From an uncultured Candidatus Competibacteraceae bacterium (GTDB taxonomy: Bacteria > Pseudomonadota > Gammaproteobacteria > Competibacterales > Competibacteraceae), in the NCBI GenBank assembly GCA_937960715.1, contig CALGOO010000015.1, positions 1 to 6,926 of the forward strand: DNA of 6,926 nt. The letters are read 5' to 3'. The notes beneath the pieces are model-generated. The model was not told where the DNA came from. It did not search any database and saw only the letters and a list, made by a program, of their open reading frames with translations. Position numbers and translations under genes: made by a program. Positions 1-6,821 of the stretch are shown in pieces (within the stretch, counting starts at the first letter, position 1; every line of letters begins with the position of its first letter).

Positions 1-22
1 TCAACCCTACCCCCCTCCCTCG

Positions 23-44
23 CCCTCCCCCGCAAGGGGGAGGG
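23..44. repeat. Perfect GC-rich hairpin (9-bp stem, GCAA loop)
   Basis: A nine-base arm (positions 23-31, almost all C with one T) pairs perfectly with positions 36-44 across a four-base GCAA loop, which is a GNRA-type tetraloop. The flanks (about 10-50) are also C/G-homopolymeric. Very similar GC-rich hairpins are scattered as intergenic repeats in many gammaproteobacterial genomes. A T-rich tract at 55-59 lies about ten bases past the plus-strand end, so it is a poor match to a classical intrinsic terminator. On the minus strand, downstream of the Uma2 gene, no T-run follows. It may be a dispersed repeat or a terminator for a gene left of the window; one window cannot decide. Confidence 0.6.
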
Positions 45-162
45 GATTCCTCGGTTTTTAATAATAATGAAATCAATTGGTTGGAGATATGTGTAATGGA
101 CAGGGATTAGGGCGGATAATACGGCGTCTGAAATCGTTGAACTTCTGCGCTGCCCAATGCAA

Positions 163-825
163 CTAGTTGGTGTTTGTGGGTAAGCGAGTGGGTAAGCGAG
201 TGGGTAAAAACAGATCCGCAATACGCAAGGTCAATTCCGGCAATAGGCTTGGAGAAATGAGTTCCTCCGGGGCAGGGAATTGAATCTGGCGATAACCATC
301 GGCGCTGGGATGCCGGTAGATCGCAACACGCTGGTTCATCAAATCCAGCAGCCAGACTTCAGGAATACCGGCTTTGGCGTACAGCGGGACTTTGGTATCG
401 CGGTCATAACGCAGGGTACTATCCGACACTTCAATCAGGAGCAATACATCCTCTGGGTGAGGATGCGAACGGGTGTAAAAGTCCTCGCGATAACGGAGCA
501 CCGCCAGATCAGGCTGCGGTTCCGAGTGGTCGCCAAGTTGTATTGGACTTTGCACCCGCACAATACCTTGAGTGACTTGGCGGAAAAAAGGCCGTGCGAT
601 GTGGTCGAGATGACCGGCGTGTTGGCAACCAATCGGCGGCATGGCGATCAGGTCTCCCTCGATCAATTCTACTTTGGAGTCTTCGTCGAAAATCCCGCTT
701 TCACCCAAACGGTGGTATTCCGTAACCGTCAGACGGTAACGGTGGGGGGTCAGCGACTCTGAAGTCTCCACGGTGGTGGCGGTCGCGGCGACCGCGTCCC
801 GGTCCAGCAGGGCAACGCTGCTCAT
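163..825 (-). CDS. Uma2 family (DUF820) PD-(D/E)XK nuclease-like protein
   Basis: The 220-residue product matches the Uma2/DUF820 family, a restriction-endonuclease-like fold common in cyanobacteria and some gammaproteobacteria and usually of unknown role. What is seen: an N-terminal segment containing VELIEGDLI (residues 52-60), then PQPDLAVLR with D106, LLIEVSDST with E132 and DRDTK with K145, which fit the D...ExV...K nuclease core, followed by YAKAGIPEVWLLDL (149-162), the family's most typical block. I chose ATG at 825 because GAGGTG lies five bases upstream (831-836); a longer frame from GTG at 879 adds 18 residues that do not look like the family. The C-terminus ends in LPTRLPTRLPTNTN, encoded by a 12-bp tandem repeat. 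It lies 89 bp downstream of acnB in the same direction, with a possible terminator between. It is probably a stand-alone accessory gene; DNA cleavage activity is inferred only from the motifs. Confidence 0.88.
   Translation of the reverse strand: MSSVALLDRDAVAATATTVETSESLTPHRYRLTVTEYHRLGESGIFDEDSKVELIEGDLIAMPPIGCQHAGHLDHIARPFFRQVTQGIVRVQSPIQLGDHSEPQPDLAVLRYREDFYTRSHPHPEDVLLLIEVSDSTLRYDRDTKVPLYAKAGIPEVWLLDLMNQRVAIYRHPSADGYRQIQFPAPEELISPSLLPELTLRIADLFLPTRLPTRLPTNTN
176..207. repeat. 12-bp tandem repeat inside the 3' end of the Uma2 gene
   Basis: The unit gtgggtaagcga occurs at 176-187 and 188-199, and its first eight bases recur at 200-207, giving about 2.7 copies with no mismatch. The unit length is a multiple of three, so copy changes would add or remove four residues (the L-P-T-R unit) without shifting frame. 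It lies just before the stop codon, beyond the conserved nuclease fold, so the repeated tail is probably tolerated rather than functional. Confidence 0.9.
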
Positions 826-830
826 GGCCT

Positions 831-836
831 CACCTC
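831..836 (-). promoter_or_regulatory. Ribosome binding site deciding the Uma2 start
   Basis: On the minus strand GAGGTG sits five bases before the ATG at 825. No comparable purine-rich site precedes the alternative GTG at 879, so this site supports the shorter protein. Confidence 0.6.
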
Positions 837-858
837 TCCAAGGGTTCCGAAAATAACA

Positions 859-885
859 ATCCCCGCAAGCATAGCTCACGGGGAT
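859..885 (-). terminator. Possible intrinsic terminator of acnB
   Basis: Positions 859-865 (atccccg) pair perfectly with 879-885 (cggggat) around a 13-base loop. Read on the minus strand, the stem is followed by a T-rich tract (TGTTATTTTC, 849-858). It begins 30 bp after the acnB stop and ends before the Uma2 ribosome binding site, so it is well placed to separate the two genes. The loop is long and the T-run interrupted, so termination may be partial, leaving some read-through into the Uma2 gene. Confidence 0.4.
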
Positions 886-914
886 GAGCGGGGTTTAGGG
901 ACTGGCGCGGACGC

Positions 915-3506
915 TCACGCCGCCAGCTTCACCGTGTCCGCTACCTGCTGATACTCCTCCACCTGATTGAAGTTCAGGTAGCGGTAAATCTCCGCGCCCT
1001 TGGTTCCGATTTCGCCCATGTACTTCATGTACTCCGCGAAGGTCGGAATCTTGCCCAGCAGCGCGCAGACCGCCGCCAGCTCCGCCGAACTCAGGTACAC
1101 GTTGGCACCCTTGCCCAGCCGGTTCGGGAAGTTACGGGTCGAGGTGGACACCACCGTGGCGTTATCCGCCACCCGCGCCTGATTGCCCATGCACAACGAG
1201 CAGCCCGGCATTTCCATCCGCGCCCCGGCGGTGCCATAAATGGCGTAGTAACCTTCCTCGCTCAATTGGCGGGCGTCCATCTTGGTCGGCGGGGAAATCC
1301 ACAGCCGGGTCGGGATGTTGGCCTGACCGGTCAGTACCTTGCCAGCGGCGCGGTAGTGGCCGATGTTGGTCATGCAGGAGCCGATGAACACCTCGTCGAT
1401 CTTGGCGCCGGCCACGGCGGCCAGGGTCTTGACGTCGTCCGGATCGTTGGGGCAGGCCAGCAACGGCTCCTTGATCTGGCTCATGTCGATCTCGATGATG
1501 TCGGCGTATTCGGCATCGGCGTCCGGTTCCATCAGCGTCGGATTGGCCAGCCACGCTTCCATGCCCTTGATGCGCCGCTCCAAGGTCTTGGGGTCCTGAT
1601 AGCCGTTGGCGATCATCCACTTGAGCAGCGTGATGTTGCTGTTCAGGTACTCGATGATCGGTTCCTGGTTCAACCGCACGGTGCAGCCGGCGGCGGAACG
1701 CTCGGCGGAGGCGTCGGACAGCTCGAACGCCTGTTCGACCTTCAGGTCCGGCAGACCCTCGATTTCCAGAATCCGGCCGTTGAACACGTTCTTCTTGCCT
1801 TCCTTCGCCACGGTCAGCGTGCCCGCCCGAATCGCGGCGTAGGGGATCGCGTTGACCAGGTCGCGCAGGGTGATGCCAGGCTGCATCTGGCCCTTGAACC
1901 GCACCAGCACCGATTCCGGCATGTCGAGCGGCATGGAGCCGGTCGCCGCCGCGAACGCGACCAGACCGGAACCGGCCGGGAAGCTGATGCCGATCGGGAA
2001 GCGGGTATGGGAGTCACCGCCGGTGCCAACGGTGTCGGGCAACAGCATCCGGTTCAGCCAGGAGTGGATGATGCCGTCGCCGGGACGCAGCGCTACCCCG
2101 CCGCGGCTGGAGATGAAGTCGGGCAGGGTGTGGTGAGTTTGCACGTCCACCGGCTTGGGATAGGCGGCGGTGTGGCAGAACGACTGCATGACCAGATCGG
2201 CGGAGAAGCCCAGGCAGGCCAGGTCTTTCAACTCGTCGCGGGTCATCGGGCCGGTGGTGTCCTGCGAGCCGACGGTGGTCATCTTCGGCTCGCAATACGT
2301 GCCGGGACGGATGCCGGCCACGCCGCAGGCCTTGCCGACCATCTTCTGCGCCAGGGTGTAGCCCTTGCCGGAATCCTTCGGCGCCACCGGGCGACGGAAG
2401 ATCGGACTGGGACCGAGACCCTGGACTTCGCGCGCCCAGTCGGTCAGGCCGCGACCGATGATCAGGTTGATGCGCCCGCCAGCCTGCACTTCGTCCAGCA
2501 GCACATCGGACTTGAAGCTGAACCGGCTCAGTTCCGCGCCGGTGTCGTGATTCCTGACCACGCCTTCATACGGGTAGATGTCGATGACATCGCCCATGTT
2601 CATCTTGGTCACGTCGCAGTCGGTGATCGGCAGCGCGCCGGCGTCTTCCTGGGTGTTGAAGAAGATCGGGGCGATCTTGCCGCCGAGGCAGTAGCCGCCG
2701 TAGCGCTTGTTGGGTACGTAGGGGATGTCCTCGCCGGTCCACCACAGCACCGAGTTGGTGGCGGACTTGCGGCTGGAGCCGGTGCCGACCACGTCGCCGA
2801 CGTAGGCGACCGGATAGCCTTTCTGTTTCAGCGTCTCGATCAGCTTCAACGGACCGATCTTGCCGGGTTCGTCGGGCTGGATGCCCGGCCGCTCCATCTT
2901 GAGCATCGCCAGCCCGTGCAACGGGATGTCGGGGCGGCTCCAGGCGTCGGGCGCGGGCGAGAGGTCGTCGGTGTTGGTTTCGCCGGCGACTTTGAACACG
3001 GTGACCGTGGCTTTTTCCGGCACCTTGCCGCGACTGGTGAACCACTCGGCCTCGGCCCAGGATTTCATGATCTGCTGGGCGTGGGCGTTGCCCTGGTCGG
3101 CCTTGTCCTTGACGCCGTGCTTGTAGTCGAACATCAGCAGGGTATGCGACAGCGCCTTGGCGGCGGCGGGCGCGCACTCGGCGTCGTCGAGCAGGTCGAT
3201 CAGCGGCTGGATGTTGTAGCCGCCCAGCATGGTGCCGAGCAGTTCGGTGGCGCGCACCCGGGAAATCAGCGGCGACCGGGCCTCGCCCTTGGCGACGGCG
3301 GCCAGGAAGGCGGCCTTGACGTAGGCGGCCTGATCGACGCCCGCCGGCACCCGATGGGTGATCAGTTCCAGCAGAAAGTTTTCTTCGCCCTTGGGTGGAT
3401 TTTTAAGGAGCGCGACCAGATCGGCGGTCTGTTGTGGACTGAGCGGCAGGGCGGGAATGCCCATCGCGGCGCGTTCGGCGGCGTGTTGGCGATAGTTTTC
3501 GAGCAC
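915..3506 (-). CDS. acnB: Aconitate hydratase B (bifunctional aconitase / 2-methylisocitrate dehydratase)
   Basis: This cytoplasmic [4Fe-4S] enzyme interconverts citrate and isocitrate via cis-aconitate in the TCA cycle; family members also hydrate 2-methylaconitate, and the apo form of the E. coli protein binds mRNA. The 863-residue product nearly equals the E. coli length (865). Seen in order: the AcnB-specific N-terminal HEAT-like domain (about 1-155), the swivel domain with GETNTDDLSPAPDAWSRPDIP (175-195) and GTGSSRKSATNS (241-252), then the catalytic domains with GDSHTRFPIG (498-507). The cluster cysteines are C711 (GSCMTNIGH), C769 and C772 (PGCSLCMGN), with R791 in STSTRNFPNR. The start is GTG at 3506: it aligns with the E. 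coli N-terminus and has AAGGGG (3514-3519) seven bases upstream. A longer frame to a TTG at 3641 would begin at the predicted transcription start and its 45 extra residues are not AcnB-like. Nothing is truncated. It is probably transcribed alone from the promoter at 3647-3676. Confidence 0.98.
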   Translation of the reverse strand: MLENYRQHAAERAAMGIPALPLSPQQTADLVALLKNPPKGEENFLLELITHRVPAGVDQAAYVKAAFLAAVAKGEARSPLISRVRATELLGTMLGGYNIQPLIDLLDDAECAPAAAKALSHTLLMFDYKHGVKDKADQGNAHAQQIMKSWAEAEWFTSRGKVPEKATVTVFKVAGETNTDDLSPAPDAWSRPDIPLHGLAMLKMERPGIQPDEPGKIGPLKLIETLKQKGYPVAYVGDVVGTGSSRKSATNSVLWWTGEDIPYVPNKRYGGYCLGGKIAPIFFNTQEDAGALPITDCDVTKMNMGDVIDIYPYEGVVRNHDTGAELSRFSFKSDVLLDEVQAGGRINLIIGRGLTDWAREVQGLGPSPIFRRPVAPKDSGKGYTLAQKMVGKACGVAGIRPGTYCEPKMTTVGSQDTTGPMTRDELKDLACLGFSADLVMQSFCHTAAYPKPVDVQTHHTLPDFISSRGGVALRPGDGIIHSWLNRMLLPDTVGTGGDSHTRFPIGISFPAGSGLVAFAAATGSMPLDMPESVLVRFKGQMQPGITLRDLVNAIPYAAIRAGTLTVAKEGKKNVFNGRILEIEGLPDLKVEQAFELSDASAERSAAGCTVRLNQEPIIEYLNSNITLLKWMIANGYQDPKTLERRIKGMEAWLANPTLMEPDADAEYADIIEIDMSQIKEPLLACPNDPDDVKTLAAVAGAKIDEVFIGSCMTNIGHYRAAGKVLTGQANIPTRLWISPPTKMDARQLSEEGYYAIYGTAGARMEMPGCSLCMGNQARVADNATVVSTSTRNFPNRLGKGANVYLSSAELAAVCALLGKIPTFAEYMKYMGEIGTKGAEIYRYLNFNQVEEYQQVADTVKLAA

Positions 3507-3533
3507 GGGTAAACCCCTTGGATGGTTATGAAG

Positions 3534-3558
3534 CGGTTTCCACAAGCCATGGAAACCG
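3534..3558 (-). promoter_or_regulatory. Leader hairpin 2, just upstream of the acnB ribosome binding site
   Basis: Positions 3534-3542 (cggtttcca) are perfectly complementary to 3550-3558 (tggaaaccg), a 9-bp stem with a seven-base loop. In the acnB transcript it ends about 14 nt before the AAGGGG ribosome binding site. It has no T-run after it, so it is not an obvious terminator. It could shape translation initiation or mRNA stability; no known riboswitch class is recognised. Confidence 0.55.
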
Positions 3559-3590
3559 GCATGGTGGATCGTGGTGAGTTTAATGGGGTG

Positions 3591-3630
3591 ACCGGAACGC
3601 GCCCACCCATCCCGAGGGGCACGTTCCGGT
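3591..3630 (-). promoter_or_regulatory. Leader hairpin 1, near the predicted 5' end of the acnB mRNA
   Basis: Positions 3591-3599 (accggaacg) pair perfectly with 3622-3630 (cgttccggt). After one C/A mismatch the stem can continue with four pairs (3601-3604 with 3617-3620), leaving a 12-base loop. No T-run follows on either strand, so neither a degP nor an acnB terminator fits well. It starts about ten nucleotides after the predicted transcription start, so it could be a 5'-end stabilising stem-loop. Alternatively the two arms could be a DNA operator; the 22-bp arm separation makes that less natural but possible. Confidence 0.55.
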
Positions 3631-3646
3631 ACAAAAAACAACGGCC

Positions 3647-3676
3647 ATTGTAGCGTTGAAGCGAGGCGTCTGTGAA
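3647..3676 (-). promoter_or_regulatory. Predicted sigma-70-type promoter of acnB
   Basis: On the minus strand TTCACA (3671-3676, five of six matches to TTGACA) is followed after 18 bp by TACAAT (3647-3652, five of six matches to TATAAT). A perfect TTGACA overlaps just upstream (3677-3682) but its spacing to the same -10 would be 24 bp. Transcription would start near 3640, giving a leader of about 134 nt before the GTG. The -35 lies about 35-40 bp beyond the protease stop codon, so acnB need not depend on read-through from that gene. Confidence 0.6.
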
Positions 3677-3715
3677 TGTCAACCCATGGTCGCTTCGCCG
3701 TTGCCGTCCGGTCGC

Positions 3716-5113
3716 TTACTCCTTGTCGGGGATCGTCAGCGCCAGGAACAACGCACCATCGTCGCGCTTGATCAATACCGGGATGGGTCGACCCGTCGGC
3801 AATGCTTTCACCAAGTCCGCGAACTGCTCGGTGTCGGCAACTTCGACATGGTTAAGGCGAACGATGATGTCGCCCGGGCGGATGCCGGCGCTGGTGGCGG
3901 GGCCTTCGTCGACCTCCTTGACCAGCACGCCCTGAGTGCCAGCTTTCCGCTTGCCGGCGGGCAGGTCGGTCACGATCAGGCCCAGCCGATTGCGGGAGGA
4001 GGGTTCGGCGATGGCTTGTTGCAACTTGGTGTCCTCGGGCAGCTCCGCGATTTGGACGGTCAGGGGTTGCTCCTTGCCGTCGCGGATGACGGTCAGTGGC
4101 GAACTGGCGCCGGGCCGGGTGCGGCCGACCATCAGCGGCAGATCCTTGGAGGTGGGCACCGGTTGACCGTTGAAGGCGACGATGATGTCGCCGGCCTTGA
4201 CCCCGGCCTGCTGCGCCGGGCTGTCGGCCAACACCTGACCGACCAGGGCGCCGCGCGGTTTGTCGAGACCGAAGGATTGCGCCAATTCCGGGGTGACTTC
4301 CTGGATCATGACCCCCAGCCAGCCGCGCGCCACTTTGCCGCCGGTCTTGAGCTGGTCGACGACTTCCATGGCGACGTCGATGGGCACGGCGAAGGACAGG
4401 CCCTGATAACCGCCGGAACGACTGTAGATTTGCGAGTTGACGCCGATCACCTCGCCGTCGAGATTGAACAGCGGCCCGCCGGAGTTGCCGGGATTGACGG
4501 CGGCGTCGGTCTGAATGAAGGGCACGTAGTTGTCGCTGGGCAGGCTGCGGCCCAGGGCGCTGATGATGCCCTGGGTGGCGGTGCGCTCGAAACCGAACGG
4601 CGAACCGATGGCCAGCACCCACTGGCCGACCTTGGCCTTGTGGCTGTCACCGATCTTGACGGTGGGCAGGCTGGCGTCGGTTTTGACCTTGAGCAGGGCG
4701 ATGTCGCTGCGGCGGTCCTTGCCGATGACCTGGGCGGGTAGCTCGCTGCGGTCGCTCAGCCCGACCACGATGCTGTCCACCTCGTCGACCACATGGGCGT
4801 TGGTGACGATGTAGCCATCCGCCGAGATGATGAAGCCGGAACCCACCGAGGATTGCGGGGGGGTGGGCAAATCGGGCATTTGCTCGAAAAATTTCTTGAA
4901 GTAGTCGTGGAACGGGCTGTTTTCAGGAATCCGTGGGTGACCGCGTCCCAACGGATTTTGCTTGGCTTCCGCCTTGGTCTGGATGCTGACCACCGCCGGG
5001 CTGTACCGCTCGACCAGGGTGACGAAGTCGGGATAGTCCGCCGCCTGGACCAGCGCGCTCCCCAGCAAACCGAGGACCGCGATGGGCCAGAGGGAGGTTT
5101 TGAGTCGTTGCAT
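3716..5113 (-). CDS. Periplasmic HtrA/Do-family serine endoprotease (DegQ/MucD-like)
   Basis: This is a periplasmic protease/chaperone that degrades misfolded envelope proteins. Seen in its 465 residues: a Sec signal peptide (K5, hydrophobic W9-L21, likely cleavage after VQA at residue 24); a trypsin-like domain with catalytic H107 (TNAHVV), D137 (RRSDIALLK) and S211 (GNSGGPL); a first PDZ domain (about 265-355, with GWLGVMIQ) and a second (about 375-460, with PGDIIVRLNHVEV). The length and short, cysteine-free LA loop (about 50-88, with FHDYFKKFFEQMP) look more like DegQ/MucD than E. coli DegP, which has a longer loop with two cysteines. The ATG at 5113 has AAGGAG eight bases upstream and gives a proper signal peptide. 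No algU/mucAB or rseAB genes lie beside it. It is divergent from the thioredoxin-like gene, and a sigma-E-like -35 is possible upstream. Family certain; exact orthology (degP, degQ or mucD) not settled. Confidence 0.95.
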   Translation of the reverse strand: MQRLKTSLWPIAVLGLLGSALVQAADYPDFVTLVERYSPAVVSIQTKAEAKQNPLGRGHPRIPENSPFHDYFKKFFEQMPDLPTPPQSSVGSGFIISADGYIVTNAHVVDEVDSIVVGLSDRSELPAQVIGKDRRSDIALLKVKTDASLPTVKIGDSHKAKVGQWVLAIGSPFGFERTATQGIISALGRSLPSDNYVPFIQTDAAVNPGNSGGPLFNLDGEVIGVNSQIYSRSGGYQGLSFAVPIDVAMEVVDQLKTGGKVARGWLGVMIQEVTPELAQSFGLDKPRGALVGQVLADSPAQQAGVKAGDIIVAFNGQPVPTSKDLPLMVGRTRPGASSPLTVIRDGKEQPLTVQIAELPEDTKLQQAIAEPSSRNRLGLIVTDLPAGKRKAGTQGVLVKEVDEGPATSAGIRPGDIIVRLNHVEVADTEQFADLVKALPTGRPIPVLIKRDDGALFLALTIPDKE

Positions 5114-5142
5114 CGAAAGCTCTCCTTGGGAAGAGGTAGGGG

Positions 5143-5167
5143 GATTCGCGAAAAACCGTCAAGTTCG
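5143..5167 (-). promoter_or_regulatory. Weak sigma-E-like promoter candidate for the HtrA protease
   Basis: On the minus strand CGAACTT (5161-5167) matches six of seven bases of the GGAACTT -35 used by RpoE/AlgU-type sigma factors. Sixteen bases later TC begins a C-rich stretch (5143-5144 and below) that only poorly fits the TCnnA -10. Position (about 30-50 bp before the start codon) and the known RpoE control of degP/mucD genes make it worth noting, but the -10 is weak. Confidence 0.2.
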
Positions 5168-5299
5168 TCGGGATTGACCATGGCGGACTGGCTTGGTTCG
5201 GATAAGGCCGCGCGCAACCCGGCGCAACGGCATCGGTCAAAGCGAGCGGTTCGCCCCGAGTTTCAATCCCGTCCCCAACCCCTAATGAGGTGTAAAGCC

Positions 5300-5881
5300 A
5301 TGGCTCAAACCGCTTCCACCATGCTCGCGCTGGGCACGCCCGCCCCAGCGTTCAGTCTGCCCGAACCCGCGACGGGTCGCGTCGTCGCCCTGGCGGATTT
5401 TCGGAATGCCCCGGCGTTGCTGGTGATCTTCATGTGCAATCACTGCCCGTTCGTCAAGCACATTCGCGAGGGCTTGGTTCGGTTCGGGCGGGACTCTCAG
5501 GCCCGGGGACTGGCCATCGTCGCCATCAGCGCCAATGACGTGGTGAATTATCCTGCCGACAGTCCGGCGAAAATGGCCGAGGAAGCCCAGGCGTTCGGTT
5601 ACCCCTTTCCGTATCTGTACGACGAGACTCAGGCGGTGGCCAAGGCCTATCGAGCCGCCTGCACGCCGGATTTCTTCCTGTTCGACGCGACTCACGAGCT
5701 GGTGTATCGCGGCCAGTTCGACAGCAGCCGGCCGGGTAACTCCATTCCGGTGACGGGCGCCGATCTGCGCGCGGCGGTGGACGCGGTGCTGGCGGGTGGA
5801 TCGGTTCCATCCGATCAGAAGCCCAGCATCGGTTGCAACATCAAGTGGAAAGCGGGAAACGCGCCGGAATATTATCGCTGA
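5300..5881 (+). CDS. Thioredoxin-fold peroxiredoxin-like (AhpC/TSA-related) protein
   Basis: The 193-residue product belongs to the thioredoxin-fold proteins annotated as redoxin/AhpC-TSA or PRX-like. Seen: LGTPAPAFSLPE (11-22), typical of the peroxiredoxin N-terminus; VIFMCNHCPFVKH (42-54), with C46 and C49 as a CxxC redox pair placed as in thioredoxins; CTPDFFLFD (121-129), with the structural cis-Pro and a third cysteine; and a conserved C-terminal block SIGCNIKWKAGNAPEYY (176-192) with C179. No signal peptide is visible, so it is probably cytoplasmic. The ATG at 5300 is supported by GAGGTG seven bases upstream (5287-5292); the frame stays open upstream to 4793, but that part is antisense to the protease gene. 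It probably reduces peroxides or disulfides; the substrate is unknown. It is divergently transcribed from the protease across 186 bp. Confidence 0.9.
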   Translation: MAQTASTMLALGTPAPAFSLPEPATGRVVALADFRNAPALLVIFMCNHCPFVKHIREGLVRFGRDSQARGLAIVAISANDVVNYPADSPAKMAEEAQAFGYPFPYLYDETQAVAKAYRAACTPDFFLFDATHELVYRGQFDSSRPGNSIPVTGADLRAAVDAVLAGGSVPSDQKPSIGCNIKWKAGNAPEYYR

Positions 5882-6000
5882 GTGGCCGCGACGCCGGGTC
5901 CCTGACACCCCTGCGTTACCCAAGATTCAAGGGCGTCGTTCACACTTTGTCATTTGCGTAAAGACGACTTCCACGACCCAGCGAGACCTAAACCCGCCCC

Positions 6001-6768
6001 ATGAGCCTACTTGTCCTGCAAAATCTGACCAAAAGCTTTGGTGGCCTGACCGCCGTCAACGAGGTGTCCTTCGCCGTCGAGGAGGGGACGATCGTGGGGT
6101 TGATCGGCCCGAACGGCGCGGGCAAGACCACCGTGTTCAATCTGATCACCGGTAACTACCGACCCGACCGGGGGCGGATCACGTTCGCCGACACGGTACT
6201 GAATGGCCTACGCACCCATCGCATCATCGCCCTTGGCATCGCCCGCACCTTTCAAAACATCCGGCTGTTTCAGAACTTGACCGCGCTGGAGAACGTGCTG
6301 GCGGGTTGTCATTACCAGATGCGCGCCGGAATGGTCGCCGCCATGCTGCGCTGGCCGAGCCAACGCCGCGAGGAGGAGGTCGCCAGCGCCGCGGCGGCGC
6401 GGGAACTGGATTTTGTCGGCTTGGGTGGGCAAGGGCTCGCGCTGGCGAAAAATCTGCCCTACGGCGACCAGCGCCGGCTGGAAATCGCCCGGGCGCTGGC
6501 TACCCAGCCGCGCCTGCTGATCCTGGACGAACCCGCCGGCGGGATGAACGAGCAGGAAACCGAGGCGCTGATCGGCCTGATTGACCGGATTCGGGCGCGC
6601 GGCGTCACCACGCTGCTGATCGAGCACGATATGCGGCTGGTGATGCGGGCCTGCGAAAAGCTGGTGGTGCTGGAGTACGGCGGCAAGATCGCCGAGGGAC
6701 CGCCGGAACAGGTGCGCCGCGATCCCCGAGTGATCGAGGCCTATCTGGGCGTTGAAGACGGGATGTAA
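6001..6768 (+). CDS. livG: Branched-chain amino acid ABC transporter ATP-binding protein, LivG type
   Basis: This cytoplasmic ATPase normally pairs with LivF to power the LivH/LivM permease, importing leucine, isoleucine, valine or related substrates delivered by a periplasmic binding protein. Its 255 residues are full length for LivG. Seen: the family's N-terminal FGGLTAVNEVSF (13-24), Walker A GPNGAGKTT (36-44), Q-loop Q85 in ARTFQNIRLF (81-90), the LivG-style signature LPYGDQRRLEIARAL (152-166, where classical ABC proteins have LSGGQ), Walker B LLILDE (172-177) and switch H209 in IEHDM. All catalytic residues are present. The ATG at 6001 has only a weak purine stretch (gcgaga, 5981-5986) upstream. 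No permease, binding protein or livF lies within 119 bp upstream or 158 bp downstream, so it is detached from its usual cluster in this window. The substrate cannot be told from the ATPase alone. Confidence 0.93.
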   Translation: MSLLVLQNLTKSFGGLTAVNEVSFAVEEGTIVGLIGPNGAGKTTVFNLITGNYRPDRGRITFADTVLNGLRTHRIIALGIARTFQNIRLFQNLTALENVLAGCHYQMRAGMVAAMLRWPSQRREEEVASAAAARELDFVGLGGQGLALAKNLPYGDQRRLEIARALATQPRLLILDEPAGGMNEQETEALIGLIDRIRARGVTTLLIEHDMRLVMRACEKLVVLEYGGKIAEGPPEQVRRDPRVIEAYLGVEDGM

Positions 6769-6821
6769 GAGGCTGTCTAAAAACCAAGTTCTTAATCTAT
6801 ATGATAGTGGATCTGGACTTC

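Noticed and set aside
176..207. Tandem repeat as a CRISPR-like array
   Set aside because: The units are 12 bp, contiguous with no spacers, and lie inside a coding sequence.
280..762. A 160-codon plus-strand open frame opposite the Uma2 gene
   Set aside because: The minus strand encodes the conserved Uma2 blocks through this interval; the plus-strand translation has no recognisable feature.
1266..3512. A 748-codon open frame on the plus strand, opposite acnB
   Set aside because: acnB is unmistakable over the whole stretch. Long antisense frames are expected opposite GC-rich coding sequence, and this translation has the low-complexity G/V/H/R-rich look of a shadow with no recognisable domain.
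3591..3630. Reading the inverted repeat as an intrinsic terminator of the protease gene
   Set aside because: The T-rich tract lies before the stem on the minus strand, and what follows is CACCCC, so it lacks the terminal U-run; the acnB promoter also precedes it.
3656..4741. A 361-codon plus-strand open frame opposite the HtrA protease
   Set aside because: It is antisense to the catalytic and PDZ domains of a clear protease gene, is rich in G/D/A repeats and shows no domain or ribosome binding site of note.
4793..5299. An upstream in-frame extension of the thioredoxin-like gene
   Set aside because: The frame is open but runs antisense through the protease gene and the intergenic region. The family N-terminus and GAGGTG ribosome binding site both fix the start at 5300.
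5282..5923. A 213-codon minus-strand open frame opposite the thioredoxin-like gene
   Set aside because: It covers the same bases as a recognised redox protein, is rich in R/H/G and contains no family motif.
5882..6000. Promoter for livG (TTCACA at 5939-5944 or TTGTCA at 5947-5952)
   Set aside because: No acceptable -10 lies at 16-18 bp from either hexamer; TAAAGA at 5959-5964 is only 14 bp from the first.
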